Below are positions 44,638 through 53,122 of a stretch of 64,000 bases of DNA, in pieces. The position numbers and the translations under genes were made by a program. This DNA comes from Actinoplanes sp. NBC_00393. GTDB lineage: Bacteria > Actinomycetota > Actinomycetes > Mycobacteriales > Micromonosporaceae. Location: the NCBI RefSeq assembly GCF_036053395.1, contig NZ_CP107942.1, positions 9,518,001 through 9,582,000 on the forward strand. The letters are read 5' to 3'. Position 1 is the first letter of the stretch, and each line of letters begins with the position of its first letter. The notes beneath the pieces were generated by a model. It saw only the letters and a program-made list of their open reading frames with translations. It ran no database searches and was not told where the DNA came from.

Positions 44638-44656
44638 CGTCCAGGGATGCATGTAC

Positions 44657-44670
44657 GGGACTTTCGACCC
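44657..44670. promoter_or_regulatory. Putative DevR-type box 2 in the divergent promoter
   Basis: GGGACTTTCGACCC fits the box and is centred 33 bp from box 1, about three helical turns, so two dimers could bind on one DNA face. Confidence 0.65.
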
Positions 44671-44835
44671 GGCCTTGTCGGCCCTATCCGCAAGGTCCGT
44701 AGGCGGGCACGCTTAGTAAGCAAGTGAACGGTCGATTCCAAGCCGGTGAGGATTGTGCTCACCGATTGGGGGTAAGCCGGGCGCTGGTCGAAGCCCTTCT
44801 TAAGAGGCTCGAATCCCTGCCACAGAGGAGTACAG

Positions 44836-45306
44836 ATGAGCACCGCGGCCGCCAAGGTCAACCGGATTGGTCCGGCCAAGCCCGTCCGTGTGATCGCCAT
44901 ACTGCTGATGCTCGCCGGCCTGGTCATGGTGGTTGCCGGAGCCACCACGTGGTTCACCGTGCAATCTCAGCTTGCCGACGAGCGAATCACCGTCTCCGAG
45001 GACGCGGACTGGTTCGCCGGGGAGAAGATCGATGGCCCGCTTACCGCGTATGCGGAGGCGCAGATCATCGAGAAGCACGCGCTGGAGTCCAGCGGCGGCA
45101 AGACGTACGCCGAACTCGACCGTGAGGACCCGGCCCGGCAGACCGTGATGAACGGCTCCTTCCTGCGAGCCTCGCTTTTCACGTCGGTGGTCTCCTTCGG
45201 TATCGCCGCCATGGCGATGGGGCTCGGGGTCGTCATCGCCCTGATCGGCTACGCCCAGTTCCTGCTCGCTCGCAGCCTCGCTGCAGCACTGGAGGCGGCA
45301 GCCTGA
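44836..45306 (+). CDS. Two-span membrane protein of unknown function
   Basis: A 156-residue protein with a membrane segment at about 20-42, an outside loop rich in Glu/Asp with TVSEDADWFAGEKIDGP, and a second segment at about 112-140. ATG follows AGAGGAG. Such proteins are often misnamed as LigA-like dioxygenases in streptomycete genomes, but no catalytic site is present. It is divergent from the small membrane protein and may share its two boxes, 166 bp away. A strong terminator follows. Confidence 0.65.
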   Translation: MSTAAAKVNRIGPAKPVRVIAILLMLAGLVMVVAGATTWFTVQSQLADERITVSEDADWFAGEKIDGPLTAYAEAQIIEKHALESSGGKTYAELDREDPARQTVMNGSFLRASLFTSVVSFGIAAMAMGLGVVIALIGYAQFLLARSLAAALEAAA

Positions 45307-45337
45307 CACCGAGCATCTGCGCTTTGCTGAGTCCATC

Positions 45338-45373
45338 AGACGGCGCCCGGCAATCGGCGGGCGCCGTCTTTTC
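45338..45373 (+). terminator. Rho-independent-type terminator
   Basis: Arms GACGGCGCCCG and CGGGCGCCGTC (11 bp) with an 8-nt loop, followed by TTTTC, 32 bp after the gene ending at 45306. Confidence 0.88.
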
Positions 45374-45478
45374 GTCCCTCCTGAGGGCTGCGCGGTGTCC
45401 CCCGTCTGGCGAGTTGAGAACGGGCGGCGGGGAGCAGGCGACTGCGGCTATGGCCGAGAGCATTGGCGTGACCAACGA

Positions 45479-45508
45479 CCGTAGTTTCGCTACGGAAGCG
45501 TAGCGTAG
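45479..45508 (+). promoter_or_regulatory. Nested-palindrome operator upstream of a TetR-linked operon
   Basis: CGTAG-TTTCG-CTACG-GAAG-CGTAG shows two overlapping inverted repeats sharing a central arm, followed by another CGTAG. It ends 9 bp before the GTG of the first gene, so bound protein would block expression. The TetR-family protein encoded by the third gene is the natural candidate. Confidence 0.65.
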
Positions 45509-45517
45509 TCTCGAGCG

Positions 45518-46018
45518 GTGACCACTACGTCGAGGCCGGCCGTCGAGCGCGTCCAGCCACCCAAGGCTCCGTACCGTGTTGTCAATCGCGTCATGCGGTG
45601 GTTGTTGTCCTCGCCGCGACGTGCTCAGGGCGTCGGCCGGCACCTGCTGCTATTGCACGTCGTCGGCCGTAAGAGCGGCCGTCGATTCATCCTGCCGGTG
45701 GCCTACCGCGCCATCGCCGACGGTCGCCTGCTGGTGCTGACCAGCTCCGGCTGGCGTGCCAACCTGCGCGGCGGCACTAACGTCGGCGTCACCATGTTTG
45801 GCGAGCGCCGCCAGGCGCGGGCCAACCTGGTGGAGGACCCGCAGACGGTCGCCTCCACATACCTGTACCTCATCGAAGAGGTGGGCCACGAGAAGGCTGG
45901 CCGCCGCCTGGGCATCCGGATCAACGTGCCTCGTCTCCCGACGCTCGCCGAGCTGGAGGAGGCCGCTCGCCGCGACGGTCTCTCGCTGATCTATCTCACC
46001 GTAGACGGCCCGCGATGA
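45518..46018 (+). CDS. F420/deazaflavin-type nitroreductase-family protein
   Basis: A 166-residue split-barrel protein. LLLHVVGRKSGRRFILPVAY (about 43-62) is the typical TxGRKSG..R..PL motif of DDN-like F420-dependent quinone or nitro reductases, followed by GRLLVLTSSGWRANLRGGTN. It is the first gene of a three-gene set with an NmrA-like reductase (4-nt overlap) and a TetR regulator. The start GTG lies 9 bp after the putative operator. Confidence 0.8.
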   Translation: MTTTSRPAVERVQPPKAPYRVVNRVMRWLLSSPRRAQGVGRHLLLLHVVGRKSGRRFILPVAYRAIADGRLLVLTSSGWRANLRGGTNVGVTMFGERRQARANLVEDPQTVASTYLYLIEEVGHEKAGRRLGIRINVPRLPTLAELEEAARRDGLSLIYLTVDGPR

Positions 46019-46878
46019 CCGGTCCGATCCTGGTCACCGGCGCGACCGGCAACGTCGGCGGTGGAGCCGCTCGGTCGCTGCTGGCCGCCGGCCTACCTGT
46101 TCGTGTGGCCGGCACCAACGTGGAGGGGCTCCGCGAACGGTTCCCCGGCGCCGAGACGGTACGCCTCGACTTCTTCGACGCGCAGACGTTCGATGCCGCG
46201 GTGGCAGGTACCAGCGGCTTGTTTCTCGTCCGTCCACCGGCGATCTCACGGGTCGGTCCCACGCTCAATGCGCTGCTCGATGCCGCCGCCCGCCGTTCCC
46301 GTGTGCACGTGGTGTTCGTATCGGTCGCCGGGGCGGACACCAACCGGATCGTCCCGCATCACCGGGTGGAGAAGCATCTGCGCGCCTGCGGCCTTCCCTG
46401 GACGATCCTACGACCCGGTTTCTTCGCCCAGAACCTTGCTGACGCGTACGCCGACGACATCCGCACGGAGGACCGGATCTACCTGCCGGCGGGGCACGGG
46501 AAGGTCGCCTTCGTCGACACCCGCGACATCGGCGCCGCAACCGCGGTGATCTTCGCCGCGCCCGACGCTCACCGGAGTGCCGCATACACGTTGACCGGTC
46601 CGGAGGCCGTCGATTTCGACACGGTGGCGGGGTTGCTGACCGGGACCCTCGGCCGCACTATCAGCTATCAGCCGGCCACGATCGCGGGCTACCTGCGGCA
46701 TCTTCGCCGGCAGCGGCTGCCGATCGCTCAATGCCTGGTGCAGACCGTCCTGCACACCGGCCTGCGTCGCGGGCAGGCAGAACGCGTCGATCCGGCCCTG
46801 GCGCGGTTGCTCGGCCGGGCGCCGAGGACCCTGGCACAGTATGTGAGCGACCACCGGAAATCGTGGCCGCCGCGATAG
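46015..46878 (+). CDS. NmrA-like NAD(P)-binding protein
   Basis: A 287-residue atypical short-chain dehydrogenase of the NmrA/azoreductase group. The nucleotide motif ILVTGATGNVGGGAARSLLA is at residues 5-24, with HHRVEKHLRACGLPWTILRPGFFAQN (split at about 119-144) typical of the family. Many members are redox sensors or quinone reductases. It overlaps the upstream gene by 4 nt and lies 12 bp before the TetR gene. Confidence 0.88.
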   Translation: MTGPILVTGATGNVGGGAARSLLAAGLPVRVAGTNVEGLRERFPGAETVRLDFFDAQTFDAAVAGTSGLFLVRPPAISRVGPTLNALLDAAARRSRVHVVFVSVAGADTNRIVPHHRVEKHLRACGLPWTILRPGFFAQNLADAYADDIRTEDRIYLPAGHGKVAFVDTRDIGAATAVIFAAPDAHRSAAYTLTGPEAVDFDTVAGLLTGTLGRTISYQPATIAGYLRHLRRQRLPIAQCLVQTVLHTGLRRGQAERVDPALARLLGRAPRTLAQYVSDHRKSWPPR

Positions 46879-46890
46879 CTCGAGGAGGGC

Positions 46891-47469
46891 ATGGTGACCG
46901 GGCGTACGGACCCACGGGTGCTGCGTAGCCGCGCCACATTGCTGAACACGACGCTGCGGCTGCTCGCCGAGCGCGGCATCGCGGCCACGACCATAGAGGC
47001 GATCGCCGAACAGTCCGGAGTCGCGAAGACCACCATCTACCGCCAATGGGATAGTCAGCCCGCCCTGGTCCTGGACGCGTTCGGCAGCATCCTGCAAACC
47101 CCCTCCGACCCAGACACCGGCTCCCTGTACGGCGACCTGATGGAGCTACTCACCGGCCTCGCCCGATCGTTGTCCACCGGGCCCGCCGCCGGCCTGATGT
47201 TCGCGCTCATCGACGCCGCCGAACGCGACCCCGCGTTCGCCGCCCTGCACCGCCGGGAAGCCGACACCCGACACAGTGTGATCGTCGCGGTCATCCGACG
47301 CGGCATCGCACGAGGGGAACTACCCGCCGGCACCGACCCGGCCGAGGTCCTGGACATGCTCGCCGGCCCCCTGTTCCACCGCAGAGCGATCTCCGGGGCT
47401 GTGGTCGATGCCGCCTATGCCGAGAGTGTCGTCAATCGTGTCCTCGCCGCGTACGGCGCCGCAGGCTGA
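46891..47469 (+). CDS. TetR/AcrR-family repressor
   Basis: A 192-residue regulator. The N-terminal HTH is RLLAERGIAATTIEAIAEQS, then GVAKTTIYRQWDSQPALV (about 24-62). The C-terminal part is a ligand-binding helical domain. As the third gene of its operon it probably represses its own operon through the nested palindromes at 45479. The inducer could be a quinone or nitro-aromatic compound, judging from the neighbours. Confidence 0.92.
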   Translation: MVTGRTDPRVLRSRATLLNTTLRLLAERGIAATTIEAIAEQSGVAKTTIYRQWDSQPALVLDAFGSILQTPSDPDTGSLYGDLMELLTGLARSLSTGPAAGLMFALIDAAERDPAFAALHRREADTRHSVIVAVIRRGIARGELPAGTDPAEVLDMLAGPLFHRRAISGAVVDAAYAESVVNRVLAAYGAAG

Positions 47470-47672
47470 TCAAACACCAGCCGGTGCGTGAGCGCGGCGG
47501 CGCGGCGACCGATCACCGCAGCCGTGTTCTGCTACCGCCTGGATGACGTGCCAAGAATCGGCGCGTAGCCCAGCGGGTGCTCGCCGGCGACCGGTAGCAA
47601 GGGCCTTGGCGTGTAGCGATGCCGCCCGGAGGCACTGCTCGCCTTGGGCGGCATCGCCGTGTGTGATGAACC

Positions 47673-48320
47673 TCAGCTCAGCGGAATCTTGACTCCGCCC
47701 GACAGGAACGAGTCGTGCAGTTCGATCGCGGTGAGCTCGGTGCCCTTGGGTACGTCGTAGACAAGCTGGCCCTTGACCTGGTTCCCGGGATTGATCTGCT
47801 CCAGGAAAGTGCTCGCGTCACCGGCGAGTGCCAACTCGGCTGCGCTGTCGTTGGAGTACTGCGTGCCCGCCGCGTCGTAGGCCTTCTGGCTGGTGCCGTC
47901 GAACGTCTGGGCCTCCTCGCCGATGTTCTTCACCGTGAGGCTAACGATGCAGTAGGTGCCCTGAGCCTTCTGGGCGAGGGCCGACTTGCCGACGCTGGAC
48001 TTGGAGCAGTCCAGCTTCGTGACGGTGAACTCGAACTTGCCGTCGCGGGCGGGCTTGCCCATCTCGCCCGGGACGGCGTTCTTGCCGGCGGCGTTCTCAT
48101 CGAGGGTTTCCACTACCTCATTCGCCGCGGTTCCGAGGGCGGCGAAAATGCCGACACATCCGAGGACCATGACGAGGAAGATGCCGCCCACGATCCACGG
48201 CCACTTCTTCTTCTTCTTGGGCGGCGGGGCTTGCATCACCACGTATTGGGGGGCCGCAGGGCCGTTCGGACCGGTCGGCGGGAACTGGTCGTGCTGAGGG
48301 GTTGTCACAGGTGGCTCCAT
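47673..48320 (-). CDS. Membrane-anchored DUF4352-like protein
   Basis: A 215-residue protein. A Pro/Gln-rich cytoplasmic start with PPPKKKKKWPW precedes one membrane segment (about 42-65). The outside domain (about 95-215) has EFTVTKLDCSK, YCIVSLTVKNIGEEAQTFDG and QVKGQLVYDVPKGTELTAI, the pattern of DUF4352 immunoglobulin-like domains. Two Cys (in KLDCSK and GTYCIVS) may form a disulfide. Function unknown; it stands alone. Confidence 0.8.
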   Translation of the reverse strand: MEPPVTTPQHDQFPPTGPNGPAAPQYVVMQAPPPKKKKKWPWIVGGIFLVMVLGCVGIFAALGTAANEVVETLDENAAGKNAVPGEMGKPARDGKFEFTVTKLDCSKSSVGKSALAQKAQGTYCIVSLTVKNIGEEAQTFDGTSQKAYDAAGTQYSNDSAAELALAGDASTFLEQINPGNQVKGQLVYDVPKGTELTAIELHDSFLSGGVKIPLS

Positions 48321-48906
48321 GGACTGGTCTGGTTGGACTGTTGGTGGCGGGCCCCAGTCCGAAGCCCGGCCGGGAAGTCATTCAACCGGATGGGTCAGCC
48401 AAGATCACTCCGCGCTGTGGACCGGTAACGGTGGCGGTCGAGCGCGGCTCGTGCACTATTCGGCGGCCGTGCGGGAGCTTGACAGACGCTCATGATCAAC
48501 TAAAGGTCAGTTCAAGAACCTCGTGATCTGCCTGTTACATGAGCATGTGTAAAGCCTGCTCACCGAGGCACACGCCGTCGCTGGCTCCTGCGGCAGGGCG
48601 ATGTCATCGGATCGACGCGATCGCTTAGGCAGGCTTGCGGCGTTTCGCCTGACGGCCCTTGAGCCAGCGCGGCGGTGCCGCGCCTGCATGCTCTTCGCCT
48701 GTCGGGCCGCCCCAGAATCGCGGCTAGGAGATCAACTGTGAGCCGCTCGTCACCGTCAGCGACCGGGCTCCTCGCCGGCCGTGGACCGAGGTGCCGATAC
48801 CAGCACCTACCAGGGCCATCGGCCCCTACTGCTCGGCGCTGCTTCCGATCATATTGGAGGTACGCCCGTCGAATCGGAAACGGACGACGACCTCGAGGAG
48901 GCGACC
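48321..48906. promoter_or_regulatory. Upstream region of the HPF-like gene
   Basis: About 585 bp between divergent genes without a supported ORF. It includes the DevR-type box at 48813-48826. The remainder shows no repeat. Confidence 0.4.
48813..48826 (+). promoter_or_regulatory. Putative DevR-type box upstream of the HPF-like gene
   Basis: GGGCCATCGGCCCC fits GGGNC-N4-GNCCC and lies 80 bp before the start codon. Confidence 0.5.
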
Positions 48907-49233
48907 ATGACCGTCAGCGATCTGGTCATCGAGCCGCAGGTGCACACTCACGGCGACGTCACGCCGGAAGCCGAGGACTACGCCCGAGAGAAGGTGATAT
49001 CGGCGTTGCACCACGCCCCGGCTCCGTTGCTGCGAATCCGGCTGAACCTGGACGCTGCGGCGCCCGGACCCCGCATCGACGTACACGCCGATGTCAACGG
49101 AGTCGGTATCCACGTTCACGCTGTCGGCGAGACGATGCAGGAAGCCACTGACCTGCTGCAAGAGCGGCTGCGCTCGCGTCTGCGTCACATGCGCCGTCGT
49201 CCGGCACAAGGTCTCCGATCTCGAGCTTCGTGA
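48907..49233 (+). CDS. Short HPF/RaiA-like ribosome hibernation protein
   Basis: A 108-residue protein from ATG after GAGGAGGCGACC. It resembles the N-terminal S30AE/HPF domain. VTPEAEDYAREKVISALHHAP is the first helix, RIRLNLDAAAPGPRIDVHADVNG and HVHAVGETMQEATDLLQERL are the strands and second helix, ending in a basic tail (RLRSRLRHMRRRPAQ). HPF proteins bind the 30S decoding site and stop translation. A mycobacterial DosR-regulon HPF-like factor (RafH) has the same logic. There is no long-HPF dimerisation domain. Confidence 0.72.
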   Translation: MTVSDLVIEPQVHTHGDVTPEAEDYAREKVISALHHAPAPLLRIRLNLDAAAPGPRIDVHADVNGVGIHVHAVGETMQEATDLLQERLRSRLRHMRRRPAQGLRSRAS

Positions 49234-49654
49234 TTCCTGACCAGCGGAGGGCAGGCGTCGATCGGTCTGCCCAGTGACCCAAGAGCCACCGGCCACGGTG
49301 CGTGAATGGTTCGAAGCTGCGCGGTCGGCGACAGTCCGGCCGCGCAGCACTGTTTACAGAAGCTTTAGCGGGCCGACAGAGGGCTCGGCTCGTTGTCGGG
49401 GGGTATGCCGCGTCACTGTTCGGAGCGGCTCGAACCCGGGCCACGCTCATCAAGGCCGCGGTAGGCGCATCCCGGCGAGGGCGACAGATAGCGCGTCTGG
49501 CGGGTGTTTGGTCGTCGGCCGTTCGCTTGATGGGGCTGGGCAGCTGCGCGACTGTTCGAGCGGGTCGGTTCCGCACAGCGGGTTCCGTCAGGGCGGTCAG
49601 CTGTACGAGCGGCCGGGTCGCCGATCGGCGACCCGGCTTGCTCCGCATGGCTGT
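49234..49654. other. Gap without a supported gene
   Basis: About 420 bp between convergent genes. No ORF with a start signal and no clear hairpin was recognised. Confidence 0.35.
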
Positions 49655-50239
49655 TCAGATGAGCCAGCGGTTCTTGCGCACGACAGGCAGGCTGCTCCAC
49701 CAGCGGCCGAGACCCCAGACGTGGCCGGCGTAGGTAAAAGCGGCGGTGATGGCGGCAAGTGCGTAGACGACGTGGTAGTCGACGAGCGGGTTGGTCGAGC
49801 CGCTCGGTTCGCCGGAGGCGGTGGTCTGAGCCAGCGGCAGTTCAGCGAGCCACATCATGGCCATCATCAGCATTGCCGCGACGGCTGCGATCCGCAGGCC
49901 GATGCCGAGGATCAGGGCCAGGCCGATGCCGAGCAGGCCGAGCATGAACAGCCAGTTCGTCCAGGTCTGCCCGGCGATCGAGTGGAAGAAGTCCTGGAAC
50001 GGGCCCATCTCCACCGAGGAAAGGAAGCCCTTGGTGGGAGAGCCGCCGTTGATCCATGCCCGTTCGGTCGGGGTGGCGTATCCGAGCCCGAACATCTTGT
50101 CGAAGAACGCCCACAGGAACACGAACCCGGTGCTAATGCGCAGCACGGCGAGAGCCTTCGCGGCACTCTTAGTGATCATAGGGCCGGGCGCCTCGACGGT
50201 TTCGGGGTGAACCACAGGGTTCCGGCCGACGGTTGTCAT
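49655..50239 (-). CDS. DoxX-family membrane protein
   Basis: A 194-residue protein with four membrane segments. SAAKALAVLRISTGFVFLWA and the following FFDKMFGLGYATP fit the DoxX/DoxD group, which includes thiosulfate:quinone oxidoreductase parts and redox-linked proteins. A large outside loop (about 55-85, with GFLSSVEMGPFQDFFHSIAG) follows the first segment. ATG 50239 is chosen because AAGGAGG lies 5 nt upstream; the ATG at 50254 overlaps that site. A consensus DevR-type box lies 83 bp upstream. Confidence 0.82.
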   Translation of the reverse strand: MTTVGRNPVVHPETVEAPGPMITKSAAKALAVLRISTGFVFLWAFFDKMFGLGYATPTERAWINGGSPTKGFLSSVEMGPFQDFFHSIAGQTWTNWLFMLGLLGIGLALILGIGLRIAAVAAMLMMAMMWLAELPLAQTTASGEPSGSTNPLVDYHVVYALAAITAAFTYAGHVWGLGRWWSSLPVVRKNRWLI

Positions 50240-50321
50240 CACTGCCTCCTTCATCGATACCTACAGTTCTAGATTGCGCTTACGCTGGCGACGGCGCCCG
50301 TGCTCAATCGCCTGTCGCGGC

Positions 50322-50335
50322 GGGACCAAAGTCCC
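50322..50335 (-). promoter_or_regulatory. Consensus DevR/DosR-type box upstream of doxX
   Basis: GGGACCAAAGTCCC matches the best-known DosR core and lies 83 bp before the doxX start. Confidence 0.75.
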
Positions 50336-50786
50336 TTCGATCTGGAGACGGTGACGGCCACGGCCCACCGATTCCGGCGGGCTGTGATGAGCGGGAGCCG
50401 GCATCTCGCGGTGGAGCTCGAACTGCTGGCGGTGTCACACGGACATGGCGGCCCAGCGGACGACGCGGGTGTGCTGCGCGCGACCCGGTGCCGCGCGAGG
50501 GCCGCATCGCTCCCTGCGGTGAGAACGCCGTCCCAAGCGCTTGCGGATCGCCCGTCGCCCGAAACCGATACCGCTTGCTACGGCGGGCATGACGCCGGTA
50601 GTCGGAATGGGTGCCGACACGGTGCTGCTGGATGCCCGGTAGGCGTCGTGGATGGCACTCGCTACCGAAGCCGAGGTCGGGTTGTGTCCACCCTCCAACC
50701 GAGGCGTCCGGGCAGGAGCGGGGGAATGCATCGCCCCTGCCCGCGCCGTGGTGACTGGCGCGGATCAGGGGCGGTGCCGGACGGAT
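50336..50786. other. Gap without a supported gene
   Basis: About 450 bp downstream of the second nitroreductase gene and upstream of the doxX box. Open frames here lack starts with ribosome sites. Confidence 0.35.
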
Positions 50787-51764
50787 TCAGCAGGACTGGT
50801 AGTCGACGGCCCTATCCAGGGCCTCGGTGACGTCACGGCGGGCCGTCGGCCGGGTCGTCTGCCCGTAACCGATGCGTAGGGCGATCTGCGGATACCCTGT
50901 GCGGCCCAGGGAACGGCGTAGCTGGTCGCGGGCGGCTGGCACCTCGATCGGCTGGGAGATCATCGACGCTGACAGGCCGGCGTCGGTGGCGGTGAGTAGG
51001 ACCTTCTGCAGGGCCTGGCCGGCGACGATCTGGTCGAGGCGCCGATCGCTCGGGACGCCGAGGATGCCGACCAGGGGTTCGGGCTCGTAGTCACGGCCAG
51101 GAGCGCGGTGCCGATCGGCGAAAGCGCGTTGCGGGAGCAGATCCTGAGGTTCGGTGACGGGTGCGCCGGCGTGTGACGGGATACCGTCCGGGGCGGCGTC
51201 CGCGTCAGTCCACGTGATCATTTCGGCCTGGTAGTTCAGGTCGCGTCGCAGGACCCGGTCGGCGCTGTGGGCGATTTGCGAGAACCCGGCCAGCGCGGTC
51301 ATCCCGACGAGCAGGTCCAGCCAGGCGTGTTCGCTGCGGGCGGCTTCGATCAGGCGGACCCGCACGTCGGCAGGTACCGGATCCGGCCAGAACGGTGCCC
51401 GGTGACTGTGCCGGCGCTCGATGGCGGCGAACAGGTCCCGTTCGGTGTAGGTGGGTGGCCGTTCGTGGCCGGGGGTGAGACGGGCGATCAGGTCGGGCCG
51501 TTCCGAGTCCGGGGCCATCAGCACGTCGGCGGGGCGGCCTGCGGCGGTCAGTGCCAGACGTGCGTTGTAGGTTGCCGCGCCGCATGCCAGCCGCATGGCC
51601 CACCCGCCGGAGTCGGCGACCTGCAGTTGGCGTGACGGGTCGGCGAGGATCTCGATGGCGCCGCTGTTGAGCCGGAACCGCCACGGCTGGCTGTTGTGCA
51701 TCGACGGGGCGCGGACACCCGCCGAAGCGGCTCGGAGCAGGTCGGTGTCGTCATAGCCGTTCAT
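50787..51764 (-). CDS. Acg-like nitroreductase-fold protein 2
   Basis: A 325-residue paralogue of the protein at 43232. It has ASAGVRAPSMHNSQPWRFRL (about 13-32), RRHSHRAPFWPDPVP, and a C-terminal half with GILGVPSDRRLDQIVAGQAL and SASMISQPIEVPAARDQLRR. It likely binds FMN. Start ATG follows GGGAG. A palindrome GGGCCGAAAGGCCT lies 252 bp upstream, farther than at the other genes. Confidence 0.85.
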   Translation of the reverse strand: MNGYDDTDLLRAASAGVRAPSMHNSQPWRFRLNSGAIEILADPSRQLQVADSGGWAMRLACGAATYNARLALTAAGRPADVLMAPDSERPDLIARLTPGHERPPTYTERDLFAAIERRHSHRAPFWPDPVPADVRVRLIEAARSEHAWLDLLVGMTALAGFSQIAHSADRVLRRDLNYQAEMITWTDADAAPDGIPSHAGAPVTEPQDLLPQRAFADRHRAPGRDYEPEPLVGILGVPSDRRLDQIVAGQALQKVLLTATDAGLSASMISQPIEVPAARDQLRRSLGRTGYPQIALRIGYGQTTRPTARRDVTEALDRAVDYQSC

Positions 51765-52434
51765 GCTCGTACTCCCTTCAGCGGGGCCGGCAACCGGATG
51801 CGGGGCTGCGCCTGCTGGTGGTCGGTGGCCGGGCTGGTCCGGCCGTGGCGGTGGGTTGCGGCGTATATCGGGGTCTGGTCGCGTCGGCGTGCAGTCCCGT
51901 GCCGGGGCGTCCGAGTGACCGGTACGCCCTGAGGTTGATGATTTGGGCGGTCGGGCCGGCCCGTCGGTCTGCGAATGCTTCTCTTCACGGTGCCTGGAGC
52001 TCGGTTCAGTGGTTAGGGCCGAAAGGCCTGTCGTCGGCGGATCGGCCGAGCGTGACCGGGGGCGCGTAAAGCTGCGTCTGGCGCGGCAAGGCCGAATGCT
52101 GCGCGGTGTCCCGTAGTGGATGTGGTGAGTCGAGCGCGAAGCCACGGAATCAGCGGCCTGCCGGGCGGATGCCGCGAACGGTTCATTCTTGCTTGCTGGC
52201 CTGGGGCGCACTGGCACGTCCGTCAGGCCCATCAGCCCTGGTGGCGCTGGTGACGCAGGTGGTGACATGAATGCCAGAGATTCACTTGTGAACGCTACGT
52301 GGGCGGCCTGTATTCGGCCGATCCTTGTGATCGCCGGCGGCTGCGAGATCGCGTGCCGGTCTGCGCGCCGACGTCTATCCCGCTGGTTGCGGTGTGACGG
52401 TGGCCAGACCACGGAGCAGAAGGAGGTGTCGGTC
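51765..52434. promoter_or_regulatory. Divergent region between nitroreductase 2 and a Usp gene
   Basis: 670 bp without a gene. It holds the putative box at 52016-52029. The Usp frame stays open up to 52189 but the ribosome site near 52425 sets the start. Confidence 0.4.
52016..52029. promoter_or_regulatory. Putative DevR-type box
   Basis: GGGCCGAAAGGCCT fits the box except for its last base. It is between nitroreductase 2 and the Usp gene, more than 250 bp from either start. Confidence 0.45.
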
Positions 52435-52917
52435 ATGGATGGCACTGGAGTGGCCCGGGCGATGGTCGGCTACGACGGGTCGGTGCCGGCCGGCGCGGCG
52501 ATTGAGGTGGGCGCGGCGTTGCTACCGGCCGGGCGGGCCTGGATCACGCACCTGTGGGCGCCGCCGATGGCGGACGAGGCGCTGCGCCGCCGGCTGTGGA
52601 AGGGGGCCGGTGGGGTCAACGAGTTCGTCGAGGCGACCGAACGTGAGGGAGCGGCGGAGGCGGACCGGATCGCCGCGATGGGTGTGACGCTGGCGCAGGC
52701 CGCCGGGTGGACGGCTGAGCCGCTGGTGGAACGCACCTACGGCGGGGATGGGCTGAGGTTCGCTGAACTGGCCGCCAAGTTCCATCCGGACCTGGTGCTG
52801 GTCGGATCCCGCGGGCTCGGTGGAACCAAGGCTCTCGGCAGTGTGGCGATGGCGACGTTGCACCATGCTCACTCGCCGGTGCTGGTGGTGCCGAGCGATC
52901 AGCAGCGCGCCGAGTGA
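52435..52917 (+). CDS. Single-domain universal stress protein
   Basis: A 160-residue Usp from ATG after AGGAGG. VGYDGSVPAGAAIE opens the fold. The C-terminal LVGSRGLGGTKALGSVAMA (about 122-140) is close to the G-2x-G-9x-G(S/T) ATP motif, so nucleotide binding is possible. It is convergent with the Usp gene at 53123, and a long palindrome lies between them. Confidence 0.88.
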   Translation: MDGTGVARAMVGYDGSVPAGAAIEVGAALLPAGRAWITHLWAPPMADEALRRRLWKGAGGVNEFVEATEREGAAEADRIAAMGVTLAQAAGWTAEPLVERTYGGDGLRFAELAAKFHPDLVLVGSRGLGGTKALGSVAMATLHHAHSPVLVVPSDQQRAE

Positions 52918-52966
52918 TGTGGTAACGGCGGCGATCGACACCCCGGTCCGGCGAGCCGGGTCGCCC

Positions 52967-53014
52967 ACCTGTGCAGGCCCCTGTCCACCCGGGTGGACAG
53001 GGGCCTGCACAGGT
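52967..53014. terminator. 48-bp perfect palindrome between convergent Usp genes
   Basis: Two 24-bp arms meet with no loop. The left arm starts ACCTGTGCAGG and the centre is CACCC-GGGTG. As it lies between convergent genes it is best read as a bidirectional terminator without T tract. Perfect palindromes this long are uncommon. Confidence 0.8.
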
Positions 53015-53122
53015 CGGCGGCTGCCATCGGTGATGAGGCACCGGGCCGGCGCCGTGGACCGCGGTGAGGAAACGCCGCTGGCCTGGTTACCAGGACTTAC
53101 TACCGGCGTGGCCCGATCGGAT

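Noticed and set aside
44711..44721. GCTTAGTAAGC as an attachment site or operator
   Set aside because: Too short for an attachment site, no tRNA or integrase nearby, and no second copy was noticed.
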